64,000 bases of DNA. Origin: CABZJG01 sp902512685. Lineage in GTDB: Bacteria; Pseudomonadota; Alphaproteobacteria; Rhodobacterales; Rhodobacteraceae. The notes beneath the pieces are model-generated. The model saw only the letters and a program-made list of their open reading frames with translations. It was not told the DNA's origin and did no database searches. The first letter of the stretch is position 1, and each line of letters begins with the position of its first letter. Positions 33,171-42,837 of this stretch are shown here, in pieces. Location of the stretch: contig CP179201.1 of assembly GCA_051201605.1 (NCBI GenBank), forward strand, positions 2,852,001-2,916,000, written 5' to 3'. The translations under genes were made by a program, and so were the position numbers.

Positions 33171-34484
33171 CTAGTTTAATCTACTAAATCCGCTGTGGCA
33201 GACCGGACCATTCAACAAGGACGAGACATCTCTGCCCTGTTCACATTCCTGGATCAGCGCAAATAACGGTTCAAGACAGTCAAAATACGCATCGACCATT
33301 TTTGGAGTATGCGCGGTGCAGACGTAGACGCTGTTTGCAGCGAGGAAACCCTGATCGAGCATGCTTTGCGTAATTAGTGATTTATAGGCCAAGTTGTTTG
33401 GGCTACTAAAGGTAAAGCTGGTCAACGAAGGGATCCCGCTCGGCACAAGCGGCAAGTCGTACTTCTGCGCCAATAACGTCCACCGCTTCGTGATCCCGTG
33501 GCCCGTGGCAAGGATTTGGCCCCAAGGATTTTCTGCCTCCATGACGTCCAGTGTCGCGAGGGCCGCCACCGAACCAATCCGTTCGGTCCAGAACGTACTG
33601 GAAATGAAGGTCGATTGAGCGGCTTGCATAACATCGCGCCTGCCCAGAACTGCAGTGACAGCATAGCCATTTCCAAGCGCCTTACCATAAACCGCCATAT
33701 CCGGGGCCACGTCAAATTCTAGGTGTAAGCCACCAAAGTTCTGTCGAAACCCGGACGTGCATTCATCAAAGATCAAAACGATGCCGCGATCAGTTGCCAA
33801 ATCTCGCACTTTTTGAAGAAATGAATCTGTGGGCGGATGAGTTCGCATCACTTCCATCTGGATCACGCCGATATTTTGATCGGCAGCAAGTTTGGCTAAG
33901 CCGTCAAAGTCATTGTATTGAAAAGGGAAAGTGCTACCGCTTAGGGTACTGGGCACACCGGTCGGATCAAGGCCCGGCAGCAAGTGTTCGTCCAACTGGC
34001 CACTATCACCAAGATTTGTCGCCAGGTACCAGTCATGCCAACCGTGGTAGCCACAGATTGCAACATTATCGCGCCCACTGGCCGCGCGGGCGATCCGAAT
34101 TGCGATGGCGTTCGCTTCGCCGCCAGTGCGCGCAAATCGTGCCATATCCGCCCAAGGATGAAGCTCAACAAGGCGCTCGGCGAGGGCGACTTCTTCAGGT
34201 GCGTTTAGTGTCGCTAGATTCCCATTCCCGATGGAATTGCGGACTGCTTCGTCCACTTTTGGATGAGCATATCCCAGAACATTGGCCCCGATCCCCATGA
34301 TCGACATGTCGACATATTCATTGCCATCCATATCCCAAATCCGTGCGCCTTCAGCACGGCTATAGTAGGCCGGCCACTGATCGGGTAGGAACATCTCGGG
34401 GCGTTTTGATAACAGCATATTGCCACCTGGTATGATGGTTTTTGCTTTGTTCCAAAGGCGTTGTCCTTTGCCTAGTTTTGGCAT
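33171..34484 (-). CDS. Class III PLP aminotransferase (glutamate-1-semialdehyde aminomutase-like)
   Basis: This 437-residue fold I enzyme has the GYHGWHD motif (145-151), the PLP-binding aspartate in LIFDECTSGFR (D240) and the Schiff-base lysine in VYGKALGNG (K268). HemL-like paralogues of this type are frequent outside haem synthesis, for example in amino-sugar metabolism. Its position between a NanA-like lyase and a class IV transaminase suggests it removes or moves an amino group on a sugar or 3-carbon fragment. It is unlikely to be the housekeeping hemL. Confidence 0.87.
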   Translation of the reverse strand: MPKLGKGQRLWNKAKTIIPGGNMLLSKRPEMFLPDQWPAYYSRAEGARIWDMDGNEYVDMSIMGIGANVLGYAHPKVDEAVRNSIGNGNLATLNAPEEVALAERLVELHPWADMARFARTGGEANAIAIRIARAASGRDNVAICGYHGWHDWYLATNLGDSGQLDEHLLPGLDPTGVPSTLSGSTFPFQYNDFDGLAKLAADQNIGVIQMEVMRTHPPTDSFLQKVRDLATDRGIVLIFDECTSGFRQNFGGLHLEFDVAPDMAVYGKALGNGYAVTAVLGRRDVMQAAQSTFISSTFWTERIGSVAALATLDVMEAENPWGQILATGHGITKRWTLLAQKYDLPLVPSGIPSLTSFTFSSPNNLAYKSLITQSMLDQGFLAANSVYVCTAHTPKMVDAYFDCLEPLFALIQECEQGRDVSSLLNGPVCHSGFSRLN

Positions 34485-34502
34485 CCTACCGTTCCCTTCA
34501 AA

Positions 34503-35432
34503 TCAAATGGCATCAAGAAACGCGACACCTTCAATATTGCGTTCACGTTTTAGCCGGCGCCACGCGTCTTTTAAGTCTTCCTCTTCGGTTTCCGTCAGAA
34601 AGTTATCAAACGGTTTGCGACAATACCCGGCGTCCGCACCTTGCCATGCCATTCCACGCTTGATCACGGCAGTCGCAGAATAATTCAGCGAAAAGAAAAT
34701 GATAGCGTTGGCGGTCGCCTGCAACTCTTTGGCGCGGGCCACGTCATTGTTGACGATAGCGCCGAAAATTGCGATAAAAACCTCGGGGATCAAATTGTAA
34801 AACGACCCGATTATTGCGTCAGCGCCAAATCCCAATCCAGCCATGGCCAATTCATCAGAGCCGGAGAAGACGCGAAAATCTGGTCCGATTTCTTCCTTGA
34901 TCCGCAGGTAGTCGAAAACTGTAGCCGCCGTATATTTTATTCCGCCGACACCCGGAATTGCCGCAAGTTTTTTGATTTGATCAAAACCTAATACCCCGGC
35001 GAGCGGAATGTTATAAACCACCATCGGAAGGTCGGTAGATTTGGTAACGTCCGTATAATAATTGGCCACTTGATCGGCCGTGAATGGCCAATAGAACGGC
35101 GGAACCGAGGATATAGCATCAACGCCAGCGGCCTGAGCCCTTTGGGCCAGATCAACCGACAGACGGGTGCCAATTGCACCCACATGGGCAATCACCGGAA
35201 TCCGCCCTTTAACCTGATCTACGACAACTTCGACAACATAAGCGCGTTCATCGGGTGACATCAAAAACGTCTCGCCGGTACTTCCGGTCGTATAAAGCGC
35301 GCCGACACCCCGGTTTACCAGAAAATCGACACAATTTCGCATCCGACCTTCATCAAATTTTTCATCTTTATCAAAGGGTGTAACCAGCGCTGGGATGACA
35401 CCTTTTGCGTCGCTGAGGTCAAATTTGGGCAT
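34503..35432 (-). CDS. nanA: N-acetylneuraminate lyase (NanA-like)
   Basis: This 309-residue class I aldolase would cleave N-acetylneuraminate to pyruvate and N-acetylmannosamine. It has GSTGETF (50-56), IAHVG, PPFYWPF, the catalytic tyrosine in LPMVVYNIPLAG (Y140), the Schiff-base lysine in GGIKYT (K166), GSFYNLIP and a C-terminal CRKPF. Remembered E. coli NanA has the same blocks in the same order (GSTGEAF, LIAHVG, PFYYPF, LPMVVYNIP, CRKPF), which is stronger than generic DHDPS similarity. NanE and a NanK-type kinase occur 28 kb away in the same island. A related nonulosonate could be the true substrate. Confidence 0.82.
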   Translation of the reverse strand: MPKFDLSDAKGVIPALVTPFDKDEKFDEGRMRNCVDFLVNRGVGALYTTGSTGETFLMSPDERAYVVEVVVDQVKGRIPVIAHVGAIGTRLSVDLAQRAQAAGVDAISSVPPFYWPFTADQVANYYTDVTKSTDLPMVVYNIPLAGVLGFDQIKKLAAIPGVGGIKYTAATVFDYLRIKEEIGPDFRVFSGSDELAMAGLGFGADAIIGSFYNLIPEVFIAIFGAIVNNDVARAKELQATANAIIFFSLNYSATAVIKRGMAWQGADAGYCRKPFDNFLTETEEEDLKDAWRRLKRERNIEGVAFLDAI

Positions 35433-35491
35433 CGTTTTCTCCGTTCATGTAGATATGGCCCGCACAAGTTTAGGACGTAGGTCTCGAACAT

Positions 35492-36505
35492 CTAAGCGGT
35501 CTCAGGAAGTTCAATTAGATGACAGGATGCAAAATGGTCACGTCCACCGATGACGTATCGTTTCAGCGCCGGCACATCCGTTTTGCATTTGTCGAAGGCC
35601 TTGGGGCATCTTGGGTGAAACGGGCATCCACTGGGCGGATTGACGGGGCTTGGCACGTCACCCTCTAGAACAATCCGTTTGGTTTGCTTGTCCAGGTCCG
35701 CCACAGGAATCGCCGACAAAAGCGCCTCGGTATAGGGGTGCATCGTATTAGAATAGAGATCTTCGGATCGGCATAATTCGACGATCCGTCCAAGATACAT
35801 TACGGCAATCCGGTCGCAAATATATTCAGTGACACTAAGGTCGTGGGTGATGAAAATATAAGTCAGGTTCCGTTCGTTTTTCAGCTTCATAAGCAACTGA
35901 AGCACCTGCGCCTGGATCGAAACATCAAGCGCGCTTACCGCCTCGTCGCACACGATCAATTCGGGCTCGACGCTCAATGCGCGGGCGACACCAATCCGTT
36001 GGCGCTGACCGCCAGAGAATTCATGCGGATAACGGTCCATATATTCGCGGCGCATGTTTACGGCTTCCAACAGGTCGCCGATGATTTTGCGACGCTCTTT
36101 TTTGGTCTTCACCCCATATTTCTTCAACGGGTCCTGAAGTGATCCAAATATCGTGAACGCGGGATTCAACGATGAATGTGGATCCTGAAAAACGATTTGA
36201 AGGCGTTTGCGAAACGGGACCATTTCGTCGTTGTTCAATGCCGCCAAATTGGTTTCTTCTTCGCCCGACGAATAGGTAATTTCACCCTCAGTCGCTTCAA
36301 CCAATTGCAAAATAGACTTGCCCAAAGTTGTTTTTCCGCAACCACTTTCACCGACCAGGCCCAGAACCTCCCCTCGTTGAACATCAAGGTCAACGCCGTC
36401 CACGGCCTTCACATGGGCAACCGTGCGTTTCAAAATACCTGCTTTGACAGGGAAATGTGTTTTAACGCCCCGCAACTTCAGAATTGTATTTTCATCACCC
36501 GGCAT
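35492..36505 (-). CDS. ABC transporter ATP-binding protein (OppF/DppF-like)
   Basis: This 337-residue ATPase has Walker [10 protein letters not shown], the signature [15 protein letters not shown], Walker [13 protein letters not shown] and the H-loop ITHDLSV. The C-terminal oligopeptide-transport motif holds four cysteines ([15 protein letters not shown]), the site that in OppD/F relatives carries an iron-sulfur cluster. ATG overlaps the stop of the oppD-like gene by 11 bases. It pairs with the second ATPase to drive the importer. Confidence 0.9.
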   Translation of the reverse strand: MPGDENTILKLRGVKTHFPVKAGILKRTVAHVKAVDGVDLDVQRGEVLGLVGESGCGKTTLGKSILQLVEATEGEITYSSGEEETNLAALNNDEMVPFRKRLQIVFQDPHSSLNPAFTIFGSLQDPLKKYGVKTKKERRKIIGDLLEAVNMRREYMDRYPHEFSGGQRQRIGVARALSVEPELIVCDEAVSALDVSIQAQVLQLLMKLKNERNLTYIFITHDLSVTEYICDRIAVMYLGRIVELCRSEDLYSNTMHPYTEALLSAIPVADLDKQTKRIVLEGDVPSPVNPPSGCPFHPRCPKAFDKCKTDVPALKRYVIGGRDHFASCHLIELPETA

Positions 36506-37508
36506 CTGACAAAAACTCCTCGTATCGCCAGCACATGACCCGCCGCGTTTCGTTGAAGTTGACTTCGTTTGGCATTACGTCGCAGACGTCTTGGCGGTAC
36601 TTACAGCGTGGCTCAAATTGGCAACCATTTGGCCGGTCGTAAGGGTCAGGCGTTGAACCCGCGATCGGTTGAATATCCTGATCCCTGCCCCGCCCCAACA
36701 CGGGGATACTTTCAAGAAGCGCGCGCGTGTAAGGATGCACAGGATTTCGCAAAACCTGATCAACTGTTCCAGCCTCGACAATGTTGCCCATGTACATAAC
36801 AGCCACATCGTCCGCCAATTCGGCAACCACGCCCATGTCATGAGTGATTAACATTATCGCGGTTTCATGTTCGTTCTTCAGCTTTTCCATAAGCTCAAAA
36901 ATCTGGCTCTGGATTGTGACATCAAGTGCGGTCGTCGGCTCGTCGGCAATCAGGATCTTTGGGTTGCAGGACATGGCCATCGCAATCATCGCCCGTTGAC
37001 GCATCCCGCCTGAAAACGCGTGAGGGTAATCGTCAACTCGCATTTCAGGAAGCGAAATCCCCATATCGCGGAGCAGATCAATCGTCTTTTCGCGGATTTC
37101 CTTGGCATTCAGATCGGTGTGGTACTTTAGGCTTTCGCCGATCTGGAACCCAATTGTATAAACCGGGTTCAAAGCGGTCATAGGGTCTTGAAAAATCATA
37201 GCAATCTCAGATCCGCGAATGGCCCGCATCTGGGGCCCGTCGCGTTCTAACTTTTCAATTTCAACGGCGCCGTGATCACTGTGATAGGTGATTGTTCCTT
37301 GTTCAATCCGCGACAGCGTTGGCAAAAGTTGCATTATGGTCGAAGCCGTTACACTTTTCCCGCAACCACTTTCGCCGACAACACATAGGGTTTTGCCTTT
37401 GCGAATATCAAATGAAACGCCATTGATGGCCTTGTTGCACCTATTGTTGGTGTAAAAGTAGGTCTTAAGGTCTTTGACGCTAAGCGCAATGTCCAGAGTT
37501 TCCTGCAT
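36495..37508 (-). CDS. ABC transporter ATP-binding protein (OppD/DppD-like)
   Basis: 337 residues from ATG 37508, which lies five bases after the permease stop; longer in-frame starts would overlap that gene. Walker A GESGCGKSV, signature FSGGMRQRAMIAMAM, Walker B ILIADEPTTALD and H-loop ITHDMGV are intact, and the C-terminal Opp motif (GCQFEPRCKYRQDVC) is present. This is the first of the two ATPases in the oppBCDF arrangement. Confidence 0.9.
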   Translation of the reverse strand: MQETLDIALSVKDLKTYFYTNNRCNKAINGVSFDIRKGKTLCVVGESGCGKSVTASTIMQLLPTLSRIEQGTITYHSDHGAVEIEKLERDGPQMRAIRGSEIAMIFQDPMTALNPVYTIGFQIGESLKYHTDLNAKEIREKTIDLLRDMGISLPEMRVDDYPHAFSGGMRQRAMIAMAMSCNPKILIADEPTTALDVTIQSQIFELMEKLKNEHETAIMLITHDMGVVAELADDVAVMYMGNIVEAGTVDQVLRNPVHPYTRALLESIPVLGRGRDQDIQPIAGSTPDPYDRPNGCQFEPRCKYRQDVCDVMPNEVNFNETRRVMCWRYEEFLSDAG

Positions 37509-37512
37509 AACC

Positions 37513-38427
37513 CTAACCTTGCTGCGATGGGTCGGTTGCATCGCGCAATCCATCCCCGATAAAATTGACACTTAAGACAAAAAGCGAAATCACCGCGCCG
37601 ACCGGCAACCACATCCACCAAAAATTCTGCAAAACGCGGATCTCTTGGGCGACGTTCAATATATTACCCCAAGTCGGAATATGCGCCGGAACGCCCAGTC
37701 CAAGAAAACTTAATCCAGCTTCGGCCAAAATGAATGCGGCGGTCGACAGCGTAATATTCACCATGATCGGGCCCAAAGCATTGGGAAGAATGTGTTTGTA
37801 GCAAATCGTCGGCGTGGAAAGACCAAAACTCTGTAAAGCTTGAACGTATTCCTCTTCGCGAAGCGAAAGCATCCGCGCCCGCGCCATGCGATACATTCCG
37901 CCCCATCCCGTGAGGACGAAAATAATCATAAGATTTATCAGGCTTTGCCCAATGATTGAGACCAACAAAAGCACCAGTATGATTTGCGGAAACGACATGA
38001 ATAATTCGGACACCCGCAACGCGATTACGTCAAGCCAGCCGCCCTTGTATCCAGTATAGGCCCCGATTAGAACGCCTATGATCGCGGAGATGATACCGCT
38101 TCCCAGACCCACCAGAATTGAAACCCGGCCACCATAGAGAACTCTCGCGAGAACGTCCCGCCCGGTTTTGTCGGTGCCAAACCAATGCTCCCACGACGGT
38201 GGCTGCGAAAGATTGCGAAGGTTGATTTTCATCGGATCCGCGCTGGTTATCAGCGGAGCAAAAACAGCGGTGAAAAGAATAATACTAAACAAGATTAGCC
38301 CAACAACTGCCAAACGATTGTTCAGCAACTTTCGCAAAGATCTGTTCCCGGACTTTGTTGTTAGTTTCCGGGCCTCTTCACGCGCCAGTATTTTGTCAAA
38401 TTTTCTATTTAGAGAACGGGAAGCCAT
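37513..38427 (-). CDS. ABC transporter permease (OppC/DppC-like)
   Basis: This 304-residue membrane protein has an N-terminal OppC-specific segment and about six helices, with the EAA loop in EEEYVQALQSFGLSTPTICYK and the C-terminal GLGVPAHIPTWG common to DppC. It forms the channel with the OppB-like protein. Confidence 0.9.
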   Translation of the reverse strand: MASRSLNRKFDKILAREEARKLTTKSGNRSLRKLLNNRLAVVGLILFSIILFTAVFAPLITSADPMKINLRNLSQPPSWEHWFGTDKTGRDVLARVLYGGRVSILVGLGSGIISAIIGVLIGAYTGYKGGWLDVIALRVSELFMSFPQIILVLLLVSIIGQSLINLMIIFVLTGWGGMYRMARARMLSLREEEYVQALQSFGLSTPTICYKHILPNALGPIMVNITLSTAAFILAEAGLSFLGLGVPAHIPTWGNILNVAQEIRVLQNFWWMWLPVGAVISLFVLSVNFIGDGLRDATDPSQQG

Positions 38428-38437
38428 CTATGTCCTC

Positions 38438-39397
38438 CTAATTCAATCGAACGCGTGGATCGATCAAGGCCGTCAACACGTCGATAATTAGACTTGCCAT
38501 CAAAACAGCGAAAACCGAAAACAAAGCGATCATCATCACCAACGGATAATCCGATCCGCGGACGGCGGAAATAAATTCGTTCCCAATTCCCGGCCACTGA
38601 AAAACCTGTTCAATAATTACGGACCCGCCGATTAGAAGCGGCAAACGAAACCCGATTAGAACGACCACCGGCGTCAGGGCCACGCGAAATCCGTGCATTA
38701 GGTTGATCCGCCATTCCGGTAGACCTTTCGATCGTGCGGTCCTGATGAATTCTTTGGTCAATGCATCAAGCATGGATGACCGCGCATAGCGCATGACGCC
38801 TGCTGTCATCATCAAAGATAAAACCATGGCGGGCATAATGATGTGCGGAACACGGTCCAGTATCGAGTCGTACCCCGGCATGAGACGCCCACCTACAGGA
38901 AGCCATCCCAAATTTAGAGCAAAAATTAAAAGGGCGACAAGGCCAAAGAAAAATTCAGGGATTGAAACGCCCAACATGCCAACGACGGTTAGGCTGCTGT
39001 CAGCGATTGACCCGCGCTTAAGCGCGCTAAACGTCCCAAGGATACAGCCAAGAATGGTGGAAAACAAAAGGGCAACGATTGATAGCTCAAGCGTCGCAGG
39101 CAACCGATCAAGAAATATCGTTGATATAGGAACGCCGCCAGCAAGAGAGTGCCCGAAATTGCCCTGAAGGACATTTGCCAACCAAATCCCATATCGGGCA
39201 ATAAACGGCTTATTTAGACCATATGCTTCACGCAGTTCGTTAAACTGGGCTTCGGTCAGGCGGCTTGCGACCTCGGGGTTGATCAACGCAGAAACCGCGT
39301 CACCGGGCGTCAACTCTAAGGCGCCATAAACCAGAAAACTTATTGCCAAAAGCATGGGGATAAGGATCAGCACACGGCGAATTATGTATGTGAGCAT
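38438..39397 (-). CDS. ABC transporter permease (OppB/DppB-like)
   Basis: This 319-residue membrane protein begins MLTYIIRRVLILIPMLLAIS, the typical OppB opening, and has about six helices. The EAA loop reads EFIRTARSKGLPEWRIN, followed by RLPLLIGGSVIIEQVFQWPG. It completes the membrane domain of the importer. The gene is separated from the binding-protein gene by 81 bases. Confidence 0.9.
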   Translation of the reverse strand: MLTYIIRRVLILIPMLLAISFLVYGALELTPGDAVSALINPEVASRLTEAQFNELREAYGLNKPFIARYGIWLANVLQGNFGHSLAGGVPISTIFLDRLPATLELSIVALLFSTILGCILGTFSALKRGSIADSSLTVVGMLGVSIPEFFFGLVALLIFALNLGWLPVGGRLMPGYDSILDRVPHIIMPAMVLSLMMTAGVMRYARSSMLDALTKEFIRTARSKGLPEWRINLMHGFRVALTPVVVLIGFRLPLLIGGSVIIEQVFQWPGIGNEFISAVRGSDYPLVMMIALFSVFAVLMASLIIDVLTALIDPRVRLN

Positions 39398-39478
39398 GTT
39401 CCGGCTTCCATGATTTTGGGAATTAGTTTGTTTGGAGGCGCGACGCAGGCCGCGCCCCCATTCCTTATGCCGCTCGGA

Positions 39479-41101
39479 TTAGTTCCGCGCGAATTTGTTG
39501 AACCAAATCATCCGTGTATACGGAATGTCCGCTGGAATAACTCGCATATGGTCCATTGCTTCAAGCGCTGCAACATCAGCAACGTTTTTGGTGAAGCCAT
39601 AGTCCATCTTGCCGGCACCTGCGTTCTTAAGCAGGTTTCCGTCGCCATCTAGGCTTGGCGTCGCAATGATCTCATCAATCTTCGCGACTCCGCCGTGATA
39701 GTTTTCAAACGGAACGTAACGCACAAAGTCGTTCATCTGAACTTCTTCAATTCTGAATGGGCCAGAACCGATTGGTTGCTGCCAGAACGAAGATTGCTGC
39801 AATTGCAGTGGATCTTCGTCACCTAGATGTGCCTTAGGCAAAGGCGCAAACTGGGTGAAAGTCAGCAACATATTTGGATCAAGCTTTGACATGGTCAATG
39901 TGATCGTATTGCCATCCGTCGCAATTCCGCTGATATCGTCTGCTTCACCGTCACGATAGGCTTGACCGCCTTCGATCGAAGTGAAGGTGTTCGCGACAAC
40001 CGCATGAATGTTTGGAACCCGCAACGCGGTCTTGATGCTCCAAGCGACATCCTCAACGGTCAAGGCTGAGCCATCGTGCCATGTAACGCCGTCCTTAAGC
40101 GTAAAGCTTACGGACATGCCATCTGCGCCAACTGAATAGCTTTCCGCCAATTGACCGCCATTAACTGAAAGCGACCCGTCTGCTGACAAAAGCTTGTCAA
40201 AGACAACCTTCGATGTGATCCAAATTCCAAGGTTAGCCCATGGAAGTTCGAAGAACTGTGGAGGTGCTGTATTCGTATACATTACCTGTTTGCCGTTCGC
40301 GTCAGGCTCCATAGTCCAATCGACGATGCCAGTATCATAGTTGTACTGTTCATTACCGTAACCATGACCGTTCCGATTCAGCTTCTTACTCTCGTAGATA
40401 AAGAGCTGCTGATAGTAGAGCGGCAGCGCGTCCAATTTCACGTTCCAATACTCCTGGAGCTCGAAATAAGCAGGACGCTGTTCATTCGGATCAGCCGTCG
40501 CATTGATTGCATCGATCATTCTATCCAATTTTGGATCGCTCGGCGTGTGAGAGGTACCACCGGTTTTATAGGGGTTATAATACTCCTGCAAAGCGGTAGC
40601 TGCGGCCGCGCCGTACCCCAAATCCCAGTCGATATTGGACGTACCATCGACCGGATTGGTTGGGCGTGTGGTAAGCTGCGCGCCAACATCCCCTTCCAGT
40701 TTCCGGTAGGTCATTTTGACACCGACATCACCAAGATATGCCTGCACAGCAGCCATCAGATCAACCGTCAATTGGTCGCCATAGTAATAGACCATATCCA
40801 GCTCTCGGCTTGAATCCCAATTTGCGGCCGCCAATAGTTCACGTGCCTTGTCGGGGTTGTAGGCATATGGATTCAGGCCAGCGGGCTTGTGTGGCCCATT
40901 CGGTAGCATGCTGTCAGCCGCAATCGCTTTTCCCTCAAGAAGGGTTTCAACAATCGTGTCCATATCAATCGCATAAGCGATAGCTTGGCGGACGCGTGGG
41001 TCTGATAATGCCTCACTGTTAATGGGCTGCGCTGACACTGAGCCCGATCCTGCAACAAGCAGGGCCGTTGCAAGCGCAACTCCTGATATTCGATTAAGCA
41101 T
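39479..41101 (-). CDS. Opp-type ABC substrate-binding protein with circularly permuted SBP_bac_5 domain
   Basis: 540 residues from ATG 41101 (RBS GGAGGAAATT). A signal peptide (1-25, ending VSAQ) leads directly into SDPRVRQAIAYAID (33-46), a block normally found about two thirds of the way along family 5 binding proteins, followed by YNPDKARELL (81-90) and the family C-terminus (about 210-262). After a linker near 265-285 comes what is normally the N-terminal half: FTLKDGVTWHDG (333-344), LTVEDVAWS (347-355), PIGSGPFRI (443-451), ending YTRMIWFNKFARN at 540. The two halves are therefore swapped, with new termini in the loop just before the VRQA block. The partner permeases and ATPases are ordinary. 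It should bind the imported glycoconjugate, sugar acid or peptide in the periplasm. Confidence 0.88.
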   Translation of the reverse strand: MLNRISGVALATALLVAGSGSVSAQPINSEALSDPRVRQAIAYAIDMDTIVETLLEGKAIAADSMLPNGPHKPAGLNPYAYNPDKARELLAAANWDSSRELDMVYYYGDQLTVDLMAAVQAYLGDVGVKMTYRKLEGDVGAQLTTRPTNPVDGTSNIDWDLGYGAAAATALQEYYNPYKTGGTSHTPSDPKLDRMIDAINATADPNEQRPAYFELQEYWNVKLDALPLYYQQLFIYESKKLNRNGHGYGNEQYNYDTGIVDWTMEPDANGKQVMYTNTAPPQFFELPWANLGIWITSKVVFDKLLSADGSLSVNGGQLAESYSVGADGMSVSFTLKDGVTWHDGSALTVEDVAWSIKTALRVPNIHAVVANTFTSIEGGQAYRDGEADDISGIATDGNTITLTMSKLDPNMLLTFTQFAPLPKAHLGDEDPLQLQQSSFWQQPIGSGPFRIEEVQMNDFVRYVPFENYHGGVAKIDEIIATPSLDGDGNLLKNAGAGKMDYGFTKNVADVAALEAMDHMRVIPADIPYTRMIWFNKFARN

Positions 41102-41138
41102 AATTTCCTCCGTTGGTTTATAGCTAGTCAACCAGTAA

Positions 41139-41852
41139 TTATAAATGCTCCTTCGCCTCACTGGCTAGAGATCGATGAAGTTCTGACTCGTAATTTCGAA
41201 CCAAATGCGCTGTCAGTGACTCGACCGCCGCATCTGCATCTTTCGCCAAAATGGCCGAAATGACTTCTTTGTGCCCTGCGTTACTCGTGCGATTATGTTT
41301 TGTGTGATCGTCTTGAATTGGGGCCCCCCTCATGAGGCGATCAACAAATGCCTCATGAAGCGCTACAAAGATTGGGTTACCTGGGACCTCAGCCAATGCA
41401 CGATGAAACTTCACGTCCGCGCTTCGAAAGCCCGCGACGTCGTCCAGGTTGGCGTCACATTCCTCTATCGCACCTACCATTTTTGCAATTTGCGCGCTTG
41501 AGGCTTTTTCGGCAGCGAAACGCACCATACTGGTTTCAAGAAATAGCCGGGCTTGCTGCAAATGCGCGCGGCCTTCTGCATCTTTGAAAAAAAACTGTGT
41601 TGCATCTGACGCCGTTGACATGGCACCTGCCAAAGTAGGCTGCGTTACGCGCGGGCGCTTCCCCTTTGAATGGTCAGTTAGCCCCATGCCCTGCAAAATA
41701 GCCATTCCATCACGTACAATGCTTCGCCCCACGCCGAAGCGTTCGCATAAGTCACGTTCTGAAGGGTACATATCGCCGGCCCGAAGCATCCCATTATGGA
41801 CTTCAACAGCAAGTTCGCTCGCAATATGAGATGCCAGGTTTGGACCTTGCAT
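41139..41852 (-). CDS. GntR-family regulator, FadR/FCD type
   Basis: 237 residues from the ATG at 41852, preceded by GAGGGGG; longer frames begin at 41912. The winged helix spans about residues 5-75 (PSERDLCERFGVGRSIVRDGMAIL) and the helical FCD domain follows (LFLETSMVRFAAEKA, VKFHRALAEVPGN). It lies directly upstream of the transporter genes on the same strand and is followed by them after 38 bases. Sugar-acid or nonulosonate binding is plausible by analogy with NanR, which is also a FadR-type GntR protein. A palindrome lies 71 bases upstream. Confidence 0.88.
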   Translation of the reverse strand: MQGPNLASHIASELAVEVHNGMLRAGDMYPSERDLCERFGVGRSIVRDGMAILQGMGLTDHSKGKRPRVTQPTLAGAMSTASDATQFFFKDAEGRAHLQQARLFLETSMVRFAAEKASSAQIAKMVGAIEECDANLDDVAGFRSADVKFHRALAEVPGNPIFVALHEAFVDRLMRGAPIQDDHTKHNRTSNAGHKEVISAILAKDADAAVESLTAHLVRNYESELHRSLASEAKEHL

Positions 41853-41922
41853 TTGCACACCCCCTCTAGATTCGCACGCCATCAATGGACCAGAAAACCT
41901 ATTTGGTGTCAATATCGGCGTA

Positions 41923-41936
41923 TTTGGTCTACCAAA
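41923..41936. promoter_or_regulatory. Inverted repeat TTTGGT-CT-ACCAAA, candidate GntR operator
   Basis: Perfect 6-base arms with a 2-base spacer, the geometry of FadR/LldR-type operators. A further TTTGGT half lies at 41902-41907. It is positioned upstream of the regulator-transporter-lyase genes, so autoregulation is likely. Confidence 0.6.
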
Positions 41937-42010
41937 ACCCGAATACTCAACGCGAACTTGGTTCGAAATCAGACGATCCCCTTCACTCGGCCCTTAGGCT
42001 ATTCCAAACC

Positions 42011-42673
42011 TCACAAAATTCCATGTCGTTCAAATATATCCGCCAACATGCCACCTGCCCGAATCTCATCACGAACGGTGTTTTCCGCGTTGACTTTGTC
42101 CAACGCCTTTTCGACCACGCGATCAACGAAAGCAGCCGGAACAATCACGATCCCATCTTGGTCGCCAAACACAAGATCGCCCCGCGAAACCGAAGCGCCA
42201 CCGATCTCGCCCGGGACGTCCGTCATCATCAACTTTCCACGGTATTTGGTGTCTGCCGGATTTGTACCACTTGCAAAAACGGGAAACCCCAATTTGCAAA
42301 TCTGACGCGAATCCCGAACACAGCCGTCGGTTAACAATCCAGCGGCTCCCAGATGTGTCGATCTTTCCGACAACAACTCCCCCCAAGGAGCTATTCGAAG
42401 GTTACCGTGGCAAACAAGGACGGCAACATCGCCAGGCTGCAAGCTATCGACCAACGCGATTTCATTTTCATATACGCGGACTTCTTCGTCATCATGATAG
42501 ATCGGCATGTAAAGCCCGACGCGCGCAAACCCGCACAAAATTTTGGAGGAATCTAGTGCCGCCAATCCTGGACGCACGACCTGTCCATGAAAACCGAATG
42601 TATCAAGCGTGTCCGCAATGACTGCGGAATAAAGCTTTGATCTACATGTATTTAATGTGTTTTCGTTTGGCAA
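42011..42673 (-). CDS. RraA-like protein / 4-hydroxy-4-methyl-2-oxoglutarate aldolase family
   Basis: This 220-residue protein has the family motifs WGELLSERSTHLGAAGLLTDG and the metal and substrate residues in GCVRDSRQI. Family members are class II pyruvate aldolases or oxaloacetate decarboxylases, or the RNase E regulator RraA. In a locus with several pyruvate-producing lyases an aldolase or decarboxylase role is more likely. It is first in the minus-strand operon and divergent from the Gfo/Idh/MocA gene at 42838. Confidence 0.85.
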   Translation of the reverse strand: MPNENTLNTCRSKLYSAVIADTLDTFGFHGQVVRPGLAALDSSKILCGFARVGLYMPIYHDDEEVRVYENEIALVDSLQPGDVAVLVCHGNLRIAPWGELLSERSTHLGAAGLLTDGCVRDSRQICKLGFPVFASGTNPADTKYRGKLMMTDVPGEIGGASVSRGDLVFGDQDGIVIVPAAFVDRVVEKALDKVNAENTVRDEIRAGGMLADIFERHGIL

Positions 42674-42748
42674 ATTGCGCTCCTCCGATCATCAAGTAGC
42701 CACTCAAAGATACGCGCGGAACCCTAGTTGACTTGCAAAGATATCTTA

Positions 42749-42763
42749 TTAACATGATAACAT
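42749..42763. promoter_or_regulatory. Shared regulatory motif TTAACATGATAACAT (site 1)
   Basis: Located in the divergent region between the RraA-like and dehydrogenase genes. It matches the sequence at 50719-50733 in 14 of 15 positions. The tandem AACAT spacing of 9 bases suggests a protein site; the GntR/LacI-type regulator at 48934 is the obvious candidate binder. Confidence 0.6.
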
Positions 42764-42837
42764 GGTATTCTTAGGAGTCAAACCTCACGAGAACCAATTT
42801 GAAACCAATAATTCCGTAGGGGAACGCGATCCATAAC

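Noticed and set aside
33171..34484. Housekeeping hemL
   Set aside because: It has the fold and family, but sits inside a long catabolic operon between lyase and transaminase genes and lacks other tetrapyrrole genes around it.
35492..41101. Known sialic-acid ABC transporter SatABCD
   Set aside because: The gene order (binding protein, two permeases, two ATPases) fits the Opp family generally, but the permuted binding protein prevents an assignment by similarity; the substrate is left open.
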